Below are positions 23,350-30,508 of a DNA stretch of 30,512 bases, piece after piece (position 1 is the stretch's first letter; every line of letters starts with the position of its first letter). The translations under genes and the position numbers were made by a program. The stretch is from contig JBEKBO010000047.1 of the NCBI GenBank assembly GCA_050015355.1, forward strand, positions 1 to 30,512. The letters are read 5' to 3'. A model generated the notes under the pieces. The model was given only the letters and a program-made list of their open reading frames with translations, was not told the origin of the DNA and made no database searches. The stretch is from CAWBRT01 sp050015355. Lineage in GTDB: Bacteria; Acidobacteriota; Terriglobia; Terriglobales; Acidobacteriaceae.

Positions 23350-23739
23350 GTGGGTATATTGACTGAATCCATGACGCAGTTGCGAGACGAGATTGTGTCC
23401 GCGCGCCATGCCCGAATGGCTTTGCGAGGCGACCTGGTCCGCCAGACTAACGAGTTGCGCACGCGGGTTTCCGCTTTGTGCGCCGGTTTTGCACGCGACC
23501 GTGCGGGCGCCCACAGCGCTTGGTTTGGTCCGACGCTTTCCGAACGTCAGACTGCGGAGAGACAACAGCAGCGCAGACTGGCGATGGAAGCAAGGGCAAC
23601 ACAGCCACCTGCGACACGGAAAGCGGAGCCGCAGAGGCACGAGCCCGCCGTGCGTGTCCCGTCACCGACTGCGCAACCGCCTGTTGCGCCCTTGCCGCGG
23701 GCCCCGAGGGCGTCGTTCAAGAGATCGAAGAAGCACTGA
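23350..23739 (+). CDS. Arg-rich helical protein with Pro-rich tail, second GvpC-like candidate
   Basis: About 129 aa from GTG 23350, which has AGGGGAGG six bases upstream and gives a start matching the preceding paralogue (ILTESMTQLRDEI against MLTDDMTRLCGEI). The open frame extends back to ATG 23248, but that stretch has no shared sequence. Residues ~5-70 are helical and end DRAGAHSAWFGPTL; the remainder is a Pro/Ala/Arg/Gln-rich disordered tail ending FKRSKKH. The tail is absent from the paralogue. Possibly a shell-binding or surface-exposed protein. The gvpN start follows 29 nt after its stop. Confidence 0.75.
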   Translation: MGILTESMTQLRDEIVSARHARMALRGDLVRQTNELRTRVSALCAGFARDRAGAHSAWFGPTLSERQTAERQQQRRLAMEARATQPPATRKAEPQRHEPAVRVPSPTAQPPVAPLPRAPRASFKRSKKH

Positions 23740-23768
23740 TTCTTGCCAATAGAAAAGTGAGCATACCA

Positions 23769-24782
23769 ATGGTGGAAACAGAGAGCAGAGAACTTGGGAG
23801 TGTGGTCCGCGTGCAGCCACAGGGGGACGATGTCCTGCCTGAGGCCAGTGACGGGTTCGTGGCAACCCCGCATATTCAGGCTTTGGCCGAAAGGGCGCTC
23901 GCGTACCTGGAAGTCGGTTATGCGGTACATTTTGCCGGCGCGGCGGGGACGGGTAAAACCACGCTGGCTTTTCACGTGGCGGCCAAACTGGGCCGTCCCG
24001 TCACTCTCATTCACGGCGATGATGAGTTTGGCAGCTCGGATCTGGTCGGTAAGGACGCCGGCTACCGCAAGTCCAAGACGATCGACAACTACATCCATTC
24101 CGTCTTGAAGACTGAAGAGAACATGAACACCCTATGGGTGGACAATCGCCTCACCACGGCTTGCGCCAACGGCAACACCCTGATCTACGACGAGTTCAAC
24201 CGCTCCCGCCCCGAAGCCAACAACGCCCTGCTGAGCGTGTTGGAGGAGAGGATTCTGAATCTCCCCTCGCTGCGGCCGAGTGGCGCCGGATACCTGGAAG
24301 TGCATTCAGACTTCCGCGCGATCTTCACCTCCAACCCGGAGGAGTATGCCGGGGTTCACAAGACCCAGGACGCTCTGATGGACCGGCTGATCACGATCAA
24401 CCTGGGCCACCTCGACCGCGAGACGGAGATCCAGATTGCGATGGCCAAATCGGGTTTGCCCCGCGGCGACGCCGAGATCATCGTGGACCTCGTGCGCGAG
24501 TTGCGAGGCACCGGCGTCAACAATCACCGGCCGACGATTCGCGCCACTATCGCGATCGCCAGGATTCTGGCCCACCGGCAGGCACGTGCGAGGCTGGACG
24601 ATCCGATATTCCAGTGGGTCTGCCACGACGTTCTCACCACCGAGACGGCCAAAGTTACGTGCGACGGCCAGTCGCTGATGCCGGATAAGATCGACGAGAG
24701 CATGGCCAGAATTTGCGGCGCTGTTCTCAAGCCGCGGAGAAAACAGAGCCGGGCCACCTCGGCAGGCAATGGAAAGGACTGA
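23769..24782 (+). CDS. gvpN: Gas vesicle AAA+ ATPase GvpN (MoxR-like)
   Basis: 337 aa. Walker A GAAGTGKT at residues 57-64, then the GvpN-specific LIHGDDEFGSSDLVG, Walker B LIYDEFNRSRPEANNALLSV, and sensor region FRAIFTSNPEEYAGVHKTQD. GvpN is an ATPase needed for vesicles to grow from small bicones to full width. I start at ATG 23769 (MVETESREL); the open frame goes back to 23478 but that part overlaps the previous gene and has no GvpN resemblance. The ribosome site is weak, so coupling with the upstream gene is possible. Confidence 0.96.
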   Translation: MVETESRELGSVVRVQPQGDDVLPEASDGFVATPHIQALAERALAYLEVGYAVHFAGAAGTGKTTLAFHVAAKLGRPVTLIHGDDEFGSSDLVGKDAGYRKSKTIDNYIHSVLKTEENMNTLWVDNRLTTACANGNTLIYDEFNRSRPEANNALLSVLEERILNLPSLRPSGAGYLEVHSDFRAIFTSNPEEYAGVHKTQDALMDRLITINLGHLDRETEIQIAMAKSGLPRGDAEIIVDLVRELRGTGVNNHRPTIRATIAIARILAHRQARARLDDPIFQWVCHDVLTTETAKVTCDGQSLMPDKIDESMARICGAVLKPRRKQSRATSAGNGKD

Positions 24783-24786
24783 TGTT

Positions 24787-25089
24787 ATGGCCATCCCCAC
24801 GAAAGGTGTAAACAACATTCGCACTCTCTCCGGCCGGGTAGACCAAGTCTCCTTGCCGTACCGCAGCTACATGCAGATCACCTGCCTGGAGATGGAAAAG
24901 GCCCGCCGGAATATGGAGCGCAAGAGCGCCAGCGAGCGGATCGCGCTGATCGACGCCCGTCTCGAACAGATCGAGAAGACCAAGCAGGAACTGTTACAGG
25001 CTGTAACCACGTCGGGCCACGGGGGGGCGGGCCGCGATCTGAAGCCCGCGGCTCGGCGAAGCGCGGGTGGATTCAAGATCCGCTACTGA
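24787..25089 (+). CDS. Small coiled-coil gas vesicle operon protein (gvpV position)
   Basis: 100 aa, ATG 24787, 4 nt after the gvpN stop, with AAAGGA upstream. It starts MAIPTKGVNNIRTLSGRVD, has a long charged helix from about 35 to 75 (EKARRNMERKSASERIALID, ARLEQIEKTKQELLQAV), and ends in a Gly/Arg tail. The helix has coiled-coil spacing. In the Serratia-type order the gene between gvpN and gvpF is gvpV, an assembly factor; I use that only as a positional hint. Confidence 0.8.
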   Translation: MAIPTKGVNNIRTLSGRVDQVSLPYRSYMQITCLEMEKARRNMERKSASERIALIDARLEQIEKTKQELLQAVTTSGHGGAGRDLKPAARRSAGGFKIRY

Positions 25090-25101
25090 GGGAACAAGAC
25101 C

Positions 25102-25335
25102 ATGCTGACGGTCAGGGCCGCCGCCCATATGCCCACAAACCGACACCGCAGAAGCTTCCGCCTCTGCCCCTCGTCTACCGGTGCGTCACCGGCGCGAGTC
25201 GGCGTATCCCGCCTGCTGCGGGAGTGGCGTCGGCTGCTAAACGCGGAGTCGCGGCGTCTCTGGCTGGAGATTCGATGGCGATCGCACCTGCAACAGGTGC
25301 GGTCCACGCGAGTGAGGAGGAGTTATGAAAGGTGA
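25102..25335 (+). CDS. Possible small Arg-rich ORF between gvpV-like and gvpF genes
   Basis: 77 aa, preceded by GAGGG at a workable distance and overlapping the next gene start by 11 nt. Very rich in Arg (RLLREWRRLLNAESRRLWLE), which is also what GC-rich non-coding frames give. No family is recognised. If it is not a gene, the 235-nt gap here is the largest inside the second module after gvpA. Confidence 0.25.
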   Translation: MLTVRAAAHMPTNRHRRSFRLCPSSTGASPARVGVSRLLREWRRLLNAESRRLWLEIRWRSHLQQVRSTRVRRSYER

Positions 25336-26149
25336 CCTTACGGCTATTGCTACCGGCCCGGGTCAGAAGTCAACTGTGCCTGTGGAAAGCGGAAGGAACT
25401 ACATCTACGCCATCGTGGCGGGCAGCGAACCGCGGTCCTATCGATCTCTGGGCGTCGAGGGGAATGATGTGTATACCATCACCGATGGCCGCGTGAGCGC
25501 GGTTGTCAGCGGCTTGGCTGGTTCCAAGATCCGGCCGGCGCGCGCCAACCTGGCGGCCCACCAAGCAGTGCTCAAGTGTCTGATGACCGACACAACCCCG
25601 CTGCCGATGGCCTTCGGCACGATTGCCGCCAGCCCGGAGGGTATCCGCAGAATCCTGGTCCGGAATCATCACGCCTTCGAGCAACAGCTCAAACGGGTGG
25701 CCGGCAAAGTGGAAATGGGGTTGCGAGTAGCTTGGGACGTACCAAATATCTTCGAGTATTTTGTCAACACGCATGCTGAACTGCGCGTGGCGCGGGATCG
25801 CCTGGTGAACGCCCGCCACGAGTCCAAGGCTGCCGTTCCCGAGTCTCAGGAAGAGAAGATCGAACTGGGCCGGATGTTCGACCACCTGCTCAATGATGAC
25901 CGGGAGGCCCACGCCCGGAAGGTGCGGCACGTGCTGGCCCCTGTGTGTATGGAATTCAAGGCGAACCTTTGCCGCAAAGAGCACGAGGTCATGAACCTGG
26001 CATGCCTGGTGCGGCGCGACGCACAGGAGGAGTTTTCCGCCGGTGTGTTCGAGGCAGCCAAGCTGTTCGACAACAATTTCACCTTCGACTATAGCGGCCC
26101 CTGGGCGCCGCACAACTTCGTCGAACTCGATCTCAACCTGGAGGAGTGA
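25325..26149 (+). CDS. gvpF: Gas vesicle protein GvpF/GvpL family (copy 3)
   Basis: 274 aa with a very strong GAGGAGGAG ribosome site. N-terminal YIYAIVAG, a centre LAAHQAVLKCLMTDTTPLPM AFGT-type block, and the closing signature YSGPWAPHNFVEL. Its layout (VxxHxxVLxxL then TPLPMxFGT) is that of canonical bacterial GvpF. The stop is followed directly by the gvpG start. Confidence 0.95.
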   Translation: MKGDLTAIATGPGQKSTVPVESGRNYIYAIVAGSEPRSYRSLGVEGNDVYTITDGRVSAVVSGLAGSKIRPARANLAAHQAVLKCLMTDTTPLPMAFGTIAASPEGIRRILVRNHHAFEQQLKRVAGKVEMGLRVAWDVPNIFEYFVNTHAELRVARDRLVNARHESKAAVPESQEEKIELGRMFDHLLNDDREAHARKVRHVLAPVCMEFKANLCRKEHEVMNLACLVRRDAQEEFSAGVFEAAKLFDNNFTFDYSGPWAPHNFVELDLNLEE

Positions 26150-26443
26150 ATGCTACTGGTGGACGATATCCTCTTTTTTCCTGTTAGCAGCATTCTCTGG
26201 GTCTTCCGGGAAATCAGCAAGATCGCCCATGAGGACCTGGCTGGCGAAGCCCAGTCGATCACCGAACAACTGAGGCTCCTCTACATGCAACTGGAAACCG
26301 GCCGGATTAATGAACAACAGTTTGATGCCGAAGAGAAGCTCTTGCTGGACCGGTTGGACGCAATCGATCGCCGTCTGAAAGGCGAGGAAGAATCTGAGGA
26401 ATCGGACATCGCGGCGACCGCGAACGAAACTAGAAATGGGTGA
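26150..26443 (+). CDS. gvpG: Gas vesicle protein GvpG
   Basis: 97 aa. N-terminal hydrophobic block VDDILFFPVSSILWVFREIS, then a helix with EDLAGEAQSITEQLRLLYMQ and a GRINEQQFDAEEKLLLDRLD block typical of GvpG, and an acidic tail. GvpG is a small essential assembly factor. The start abuts the gvpF stop, and the last 8 nt overlap the next gene. Confidence 0.95.
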   Translation: MLLVDDILFFPVSSILWVFREISKIAHEDLAGEAQSITEQLRLLYMQLETGRINEQQFDAEEKLLLDRLDAIDRRLKGEEESEESDIAATANETRNG

Positions 26444-28496
26444 GGGAGAAATCGGCGTGAGCGCGCGGATGCCATTATTTTTCGACAAGCAAGGCCTCCA
26501 GCTCCTGCTGTTCGGCGGCAAGGGCGGAGTGGGCAAGACGACCTGTGCCACGGCGGCTGCACTGCGCATGTCCGCGCTCGCCCCGAGCCGTTCTTTTCTG
26601 TTGGTTTCCACGGACCCTGCCCACTCCGTACGGGACAGTCTGGCAGGTCATGTTCCCTCAGGCAATCTGGAAGTGCTGGAGCTTGACGCGCAGCAATACC
26701 TCACTGCATTCCGCGAGCAGAACGGCCCGATGCTGCGGGAGATTGCCGCCGCCGGCACTTTCCTGGACGATGAGGACATCAATCAATTCCTGAGCCTCTC
26801 CCTGCCCGGTCTTGATGAGTTGATGGCCTTCTTCGAGATTTCCTCCTGGGTGGAGGCCCGCCTGTACGACTGCGTCGTGGTGGATACGGCGCCCAACGGG
26901 CACACCATGCGCTTGCTGGCCATGCCCGAACTGATTCGGCGATGGGTTGGCGTGTTGGAGGCGATGCTGGCCAAGCGCCGGTACATGCGGCGGGTGTTCA
27001 GCCGGGATGGCAGCCCGGACCGCCTCGACCTGTTTGTCAACAAATGGAAATCCTCGCTGCAGCGAATGGAGAGTCTGCTGCGCGACCCCGCACGCTCCCA
27101 ATTCGTTCCCGTCACGATTGCGGAGCCGCTCGGCGTGTATGTAACACTGGGGTTGTTCAAGAATCTGTTGGGCCGGAAGATACCGGTATCGGATCTGATC
27201 GTGAATCGGCTCCATTTCGAGAGCGATTGCCTGGCCTGCTCGGCCGCCGCCTCGGTCGAGCAGTTCCAGATCCAACAACTCCTGGCTGGGATTGATGTCC
27301 CTTGTTCAACCTGGGGAATTGAGCTGTTCGCGGAAGAGGTTCGCGGGCTCGAGCTATTATCCGGATTCTGGGAACACGCGCGACAGATCTCTCGAACACC
27401 AGTGAGTTCGGCCAGGCTTGGCTTGTCCTACGAGCCGGCCGTGTTGCATCCGGCTCCGCCCCCGTCTCCTAAGATGAAGTTTATGCTGTTTGCGGGCAAA
27501 GGCGGTGTGGGCAAGACGACGCTCTCGTGCGTCACTGCCGTGCGGCTGGCCCGTGACTTCCCCGAGAAGCGGATTCTGCTTTTCTCCACCGATCCGGCCC
27601 ATTCGCTCTCCGCCTGCTTGCAAGTGGAAATCGGCCCCCGGCCGACAGTGCTTTTCCCTGGCCTAACCGCCATGGAAATCGACGCGCAGGCGGAATTCGG
27701 GAAGCTCAAAGCGCGTTACGCCGAGGACCTTAAGCGCTTTCTCGAGTCCGTATCGCGAGACTTCGACCTGACTTTTGACCGTGTGGTTCTCGAGAAGATG
27801 ATGGACATGGCGCCGCCAGGGCTGGATGAAATCATGGCGCTCACGCGCATCATGGATTTTCTGAGCCGGGACAGCTACGACCTTTTCGTTCTTGATTGCG
27901 CACCGACCGGCCACCTGATTCACTTGCTGGAACTCCCGGAGCTCATCAACGAGTGGCTGAAGGCCTTCTTTAACCTCTTTCTAAAGTATGCGCACATCCT
28001 GCGATTGCCCGGATTCGCCGAGGAGCTGGTGGCGACCTCCCGGAACTTGAAGAAACTCCGGGAACTGCTCCAGAATCCAGCCGCCTCCGTGCTGTACGCG
28101 GTGAGCATCCCCACCCGCATGGCGCTGGAGGAAACCGAGGATCTGGCGGCCGCGTGCGACCGGCTGGGCATTGCCGTCCCGCTCGTGTTCCTGAACCTTA
28201 TGACGCCGTCGGGCGATTGCCGCTTGTGTTCGAGCCTGCGGCGAAGGGAGCTGCTGGTGGCGGAGAGTTTCCGGCAGGTATTCCCTGAGAAGCAACAGAC
28301 GCTGATTTACAGACAGCCGGAGATCGCCGGGCTGGAGCAACTGGAGAAGTTTGGGCGGCGCCTGTACCAGCCCGCCGTACAGGAGATGGTCAGCCGTGTT
28401 CACGCCTGGACTATGCGCGCTGGAGGAAAGCGAACGCGTTTCGATCTGCGAGGTCCTCGACCGTGTGCTAAACAAGGGCGTCGTCGTGGCAGGTGA
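26436..28496 (+). CDS. Two-domain ArsA/Get3-like ATPase of the gas vesicle operon
   Basis: 686 aa, a fused tandem of two deviant-Walker P-loop domains: GGKGGVGKTT at residues 27-36 and GKGGVGKTT at 354-362. Each has its switch motif (VDTAPNGHTMRLL; LDCAPTGHLIHLLE) and a late CxxC pair (Cys265/Cys268 in DCLACS; Cys595/Cys598 in DCRLCS). In Get3 such a CxxC pair binds zinc at the dimer interface, so the fused chain may form the pseudo-dimer by itself. No arsenic genes lie nearby. It sits between gvpG and a gvpA-like gene, the place of gvpW in Serratia-type clusters as I recall. Likely role: handling of hydrophobic GvpA-type proteins. The last 101 nt overlap the next gene and encode a basic tail. 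Confidence 0.9.
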   Translation: MGEGEIGVSARMPLFFDKQGLQLLLFGGKGGVGKTTCATAAALRMSALAPSRSFLLVSTDPAHSVRDSLAGHVPSGNLEVLELDAQQYLTAFREQNGPMLREIAAAGTFLDDEDINQFLSLSLPGLDELMAFFEISSWVEARLYDCVVVDTAPNGHTMRLLAMPELIRRWVGVLEAMLAKRRYMRRVFSRDGSPDRLDLFVNKWKSSLQRMESLLRDPARSQFVPVTIAEPLGVYVTLGLFKNLLGRKIPVSDLIVNRLHFESDCLACSAAASVEQFQIQQLLAGIDVPCSTWGIELFAEEVRGLELLSGFWEHARQISRTPVSSARLGLSYEPAVLHPAPPPSPKMKFMLFAGKGGVGKTTLSCVTAVRLARDFPEKRILLFSTDPAHSLSACLQVEIGPRPTVLFPGLTAMEIDAQAEFGKLKARYAEDLKRFLESVSRDFDLTFDRVVLEKMMDMAPPGLDEIMALTRIMDFLSRDSYDLFVLDCAPTGHLIHLLELPELINEWLKAFFNLFLKYAHILRLPGFAEELVATSRNLKKLRELLQNPAASVLYAVSIPTRMALEETEDLAAACDRLGIAVPLVFLNLMTPSGDCRLCSSLRRRELLVAESFRQVFPEKQQTLIYRQPEIAGLEQLEKFGRRLYQPAVQEMVSRVHAWTMRAGGKRTRFDLRGPRPCAKQGRRRGR

Positions 28497-28674
28497 GGTG
28501 ACCATTTCGGTCGCCGACGTGGATCTCCTGTACTTGGGTCTGAATCTGGTCTTGACCTCCATCGAGACCGCGCAAGGGAGCCTGGCGAACGGGCAAGCAG
28601 CCGCCGGTTTGGCACTTGAGATCGGAAAGGGGAAGACCAATGAATCCAGTCGGTACAACGCGGGTCGAGTCTGA
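28396..28674 (+). CDS. gvpJ: GvpA/GvpJ family minor shell or nucleation protein (copy 2)
   Basis: 92 aa from GTG 28396 with AGGAGA upstream. Core: SICEVLDRVLNKGVVVAGEV, TISVADVDLLYLGLNLVLTS, IETA. It is a clear GvpA-fold protein but more diverged than the 22570 gene, with a longer N-terminus and a Gly/Ala-rich C-terminus. Such copies (GvpJ, GvpM, GvpS) are minor components that help start the shell. It overlaps the ATPase gene by 101 nt and gvpK by 35 nt. Confidence 0.88.
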   Translation: MFTPGLCALEESERVSICEVLDRVLNKGVVVAGEVTISVADVDLLYLGLNLVLTSIETAQGSLANGQAAAGLALEIGKGKTNESSRYNAGRV

Positions 28675-29017
28675 ATCGATCCGGGACTTTGCTCTTGTGA
28701 TGCAGCAGGATGGCAGAATCCAGCCGCGGGTGCCGCACAACGGAACTCCGAGCCGGACTCGCCTGGATCTGGACCCGGACCGTCTAAAAAACGGACTCGG
28801 ACAACTCGTCCTCACCCTCATCAAGCTCTTGCACGAAGTGCTGGAGCGCCAGGCGCTCCGGCGCATCGACGCCGGCTCGCTCACCGAGCAACAAATCGAG
28901 AGGCTGGGTCTCACTTTGATGCGTCAGGCGGAAGAAATCGATCGGCTGCGAAGAGAGTTCGGCCTCGAAGAGCAGGACCTGGATCTCGATCTAGGGCCCT
29001 TAGGGAGGCTTTTCTAG
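28640..29017 (+). CDS. gvpK: Gas vesicle protein GvpK
   Basis: 125 aa. Conserved centre LKNGLGQLVLTLIKLLHEVL then ERQALRRIDAGSLTEQQIER, then LGLTLMRQAEEIDRLRREFG and an acidic D/L tail (LDLDLGPLGRLF), all typical of GvpK. The ATG at 28640 has AAGGGG upstream; it lies inside the end of the gvpJ-like gene. GvpK is an essential assembly protein of unknown mechanism. Confidence 0.95.
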   Translation: MNPVGTTRVESESIRDFALVMQQDGRIQPRVPHNGTPSRTRLDLDPDRLKNGLGQLVLTLIKLLHEVLERQALRRIDAGSLTEQQIERLGLTLMRQAEEIDRLRREFGLEEQDLDLDLGPLGRLF

Positions 29018-29032
29018 CAGAGGAGATTCAAT

Positions 29033-29350
29033 ATGCCCCAACAGGCAGTTACGCACGCGTTGCAGAGTTCGACTCTGTCCGATGTCCTCGAGCGGGTACT
29101 GGACAAAGGCGTTGTCATCGCCGGCGACATCAAGATCAAGCTAGTGGACATTGAGTTGCTGTCCATACAGATCCGCCTGGTGATCTGTTCGGTGGACAAG
29201 GCCAAGGAGATGGGTATGGATTGGTGGGTTAACAACCCAGTCTTTTGTAGCCAGGCTCCTCAAGGACAACTGGAAGCTTCTCTTGCCAAGATCGACGAGA
29301 GGCTGGCAAGGCTTGAGGCTCCCTCACCGAGAGAGGCGGTCATGGCTTGA
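29033..29350 (+). CDS. gvpJ: GvpA/GvpJ family protein (copy 3)
   Basis: 105 aa with GAGGAG upstream. GvpA-like core TLSDVLERVLDKGVVIAGDI, KIKLVDIELLSIQIRLVICS, then an extended C-terminus with two Trp (MDWWVNNP) and a short charged helix (AKIDERLARLEA). Closer to GvpA in the core than copy 2. It is the last intact gas vesicle gene before the repeat and the insertion sequence. Confidence 0.93.
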   Translation: MPQQAVTHALQSSTLSDVLERVLDKGVVIAGDIKIKLVDIELLSIQIRLVICSVDKAKEMGMDWWVNNPVFCSQAPQGQLEASLAKIDERLARLEAPSPREAVMA

Positions 29351-29371
29351 GGTTCACTGGCCCCGTGCCCG

Positions 29372-29452
29372 TCGGAATACAACGTCGACTACCGTGTGAT
29401 CTGGCCTAACGGCATTGTGCGCTGGCCCACCAGACGGCGCCCGTTCTACTAA
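29372..29452 (+). pseudogene. Stub of a PAS/PAC-domain gene
   Basis: One plus-strand frame reads SEYNVDYRVIWPNGIVRWP and then TRRRPFY before TAA at 29450. The EYRVxWPDGxVRW pattern is the characteristic C-terminal beta strand pair of PAS_3/PAC domains of sensor kinases. Nothing upstream continues the domain, because the gas vesicle gene ends 22 nt earlier, and nothing downstream does either. So this is a broken piece of a resident gene. Confidence 0.5.
29425..29450 (+). repeat. Right copy of 26-bp direct repeat
   Basis: Matches 16204-16229 at 23 of 26 bases in the same orientation. It lies within the PAS stub and directly before the insertion sequence. The left half of the 16199-16222 hairpin stem is not present here, so the repeat is not simply a shared terminator. 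Confidence 0.5.
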
Positions 29453-29462
29453 ACATAGCGTC

Positions 29463-30002
29463 TTAAGTAATTGCGCATAATCTCCGCAAGGTCACATTGC
29501 CGCGCATCCATAGCGCGAATTGGGCCTCGACGGAATTGACGACTTCGCTGAGCACGGGAAAGTATCGGTTGTGTAAGCATTGCCGCCGAGTAAGCTTCCA
29601 AACCCGTTCGATTGGATTCAGGTCTGGGCTGTAGGGCGGCAGATAGTCCAGGGTGAATTTGTCTGCATGTTCCTCCCGCCAGGTTCGGTGTAGCCGGGCA
29701 TGGTGATATCGGGCATTGTCGGTGATCACGATGACCCGTTGCGGTCCAGTGGTGCTGGCGCGATATAGAGCTTTCAGGAATGCGAAGAAGGTGACCCCGT
29801 TGAACTTGTCCGTCTCGCGATGGAAGAAGAACTTGCCGTCGCGAAGCCGAACAGCACCAAAGTAGCCTACGCTGCGGCGAGTGGGATGATGCAGCAAAAT
29901 CGGATCTTTGGTCTCCGGCGGAATCCACATCTGGCAGCGCGACCCATGTTGCTGAAAATGCACCTCGTCGGTCGCCCACAGCTCCACGTTCGGATCTGCC
30001 AT
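29463..30002 (-). CDS. IS630-family transposase, catalytic DDE frame (orfB)
   Basis: 179 aa as an independent frame from ATG 30002; with frameshifting it is the C-terminal part of a ~347-aa transposase. The DDE triad is visible: Asp in LWATDEVHFQQ, Asp in VIVITDNARYHHA, and Glu in LPPYSPDLNPIERVWK. It ends TLRRLCAIT. The catalytic part looks intact, so the element may be active. Confidence 0.92.
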   Translation of the reverse strand: MADPNVELWATDEVHFQQHGSRCQMWIPPETKDPILLHHPTRRSVGYFGAVRLRDGKFFFHRETDKFNGVTFFAFLKALYRASTTGPQRVIVITDNARYHHARLHRTWREEHADKFTLDYLPPYSPDLNPIERVWKLTRRQCLHNRYFPVLSEVVNSVEAQFALWMRGNVTLRRLCAIT

Positions 30003-30508
30003 CAGGGCTTGGAGTTTTTTTTATGCGCTTTCTGTCGTTCTGGGTCCGCCTGCGCCACCATCGGACGCGGCTTGCGTAAACGGAACCCCAATTGTCGAAA
30101 GAGTCTCTGGCACTGGCGTACCCCTAAGCTGGCTCCATGCTGTCGTTCGATCCATGCGGCCAGGGTCTTGCCGTCCCATAAATTGCCGCCCATACCTACC
30201 TCTCTCGGCGCCTTGCGAAGAACGGTATCTACCTCCCCCAATTGCTTTCGGCTCAAACGGCGTGGCCGACCGGGACGTTCGCCTTCCTGCAAACCCGCCA
30301 ACCCCTCCTCCTCGAACCGCCCCACCCAGTATTCGACCGAGCGGGGAGCATCGCCCAGCAAGCCAGCGACTTCCGGGCAGGTCAAGCCTTGAGCCACTAA
30401 GAGCACGCCATGCAAGCGGTGATCGTAGCGTGATTCTTCGGATCGTCGAATCTCGTCTTGCAGCCCGAGAACCACAGTTGCGGAGTCGGCAATGCGAAGT
30501 GCTTTCAT
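30002..30508 (-). CDS. IS630-family transposase, N-terminal DNA-binding frame (orfA)
   Basis: 168 aa. It has a winged-helix/HTH N-terminus (RLHGVLLVAQGLTCPEVAGL, SVEYWVGRFEEEGLAGLQEG) and a basic linker (ERPGRPRRLSRKQLGEVDT) followed by a second HTH. This recognises the IS ends. It ends KAHKKNSKP just after the codons CAT AAA AAA AAC, where a -1 slip on the eight A residues would continue into orfB. The ATG 30508 start is close to the window edge and could have further codons upstream. Confidence 0.9.
   Translation of the reverse strand: MKALRIADSATVVLGLQDEIRRSEESRYDHRLHGVLLVAQGLTCPEVAGLLGDAPRSVEYWVGRFEEEGLAGLQEGERPGRPRRLSRKQLGEVDTVLRKAPREVGMGGNLWDGKTLAAWIERQHGASLGVRQCQRLFRQLGFRLRKPRPMVAQADPERQKAHKKNSKP
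30005..30016 (-). other. Programmed -1 frameshift window (A8) in the IS630 transposase
   Basis: On the minus strand the run is CAT followed by eight A and then CTCC. A -1 slip in this run joins orfA (ending HKK) to the orfB frame (reading KLQALMADPNV). A-runs of this kind are the known slip sites in IS630-family elements with two frames. Confidence 0.7.

Larger units (their letters stand above)
29463..30508 (-). mobile_element. IS630-family insertion sequence (right end outside the window)
   Basis: Two overlapping transposase frames occupy this span on the minus strand, with an 8-A slippery run at their junction. The left terminus should lie a few to some tens of bases below 29463; the other terminus is beyond 30512, so inverted repeats and the TA target duplication cannot be checked. 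IS630 elements insert at TA. Confidence 0.85.

Noticed and set aside
23478..23768. N-terminal extension of gvpN
   Set aside because: Overlaps the preceding gene in another frame, is Cys/Arg/Ala-rich noise, and GvpN homologues begin close to the ATG at 23769.
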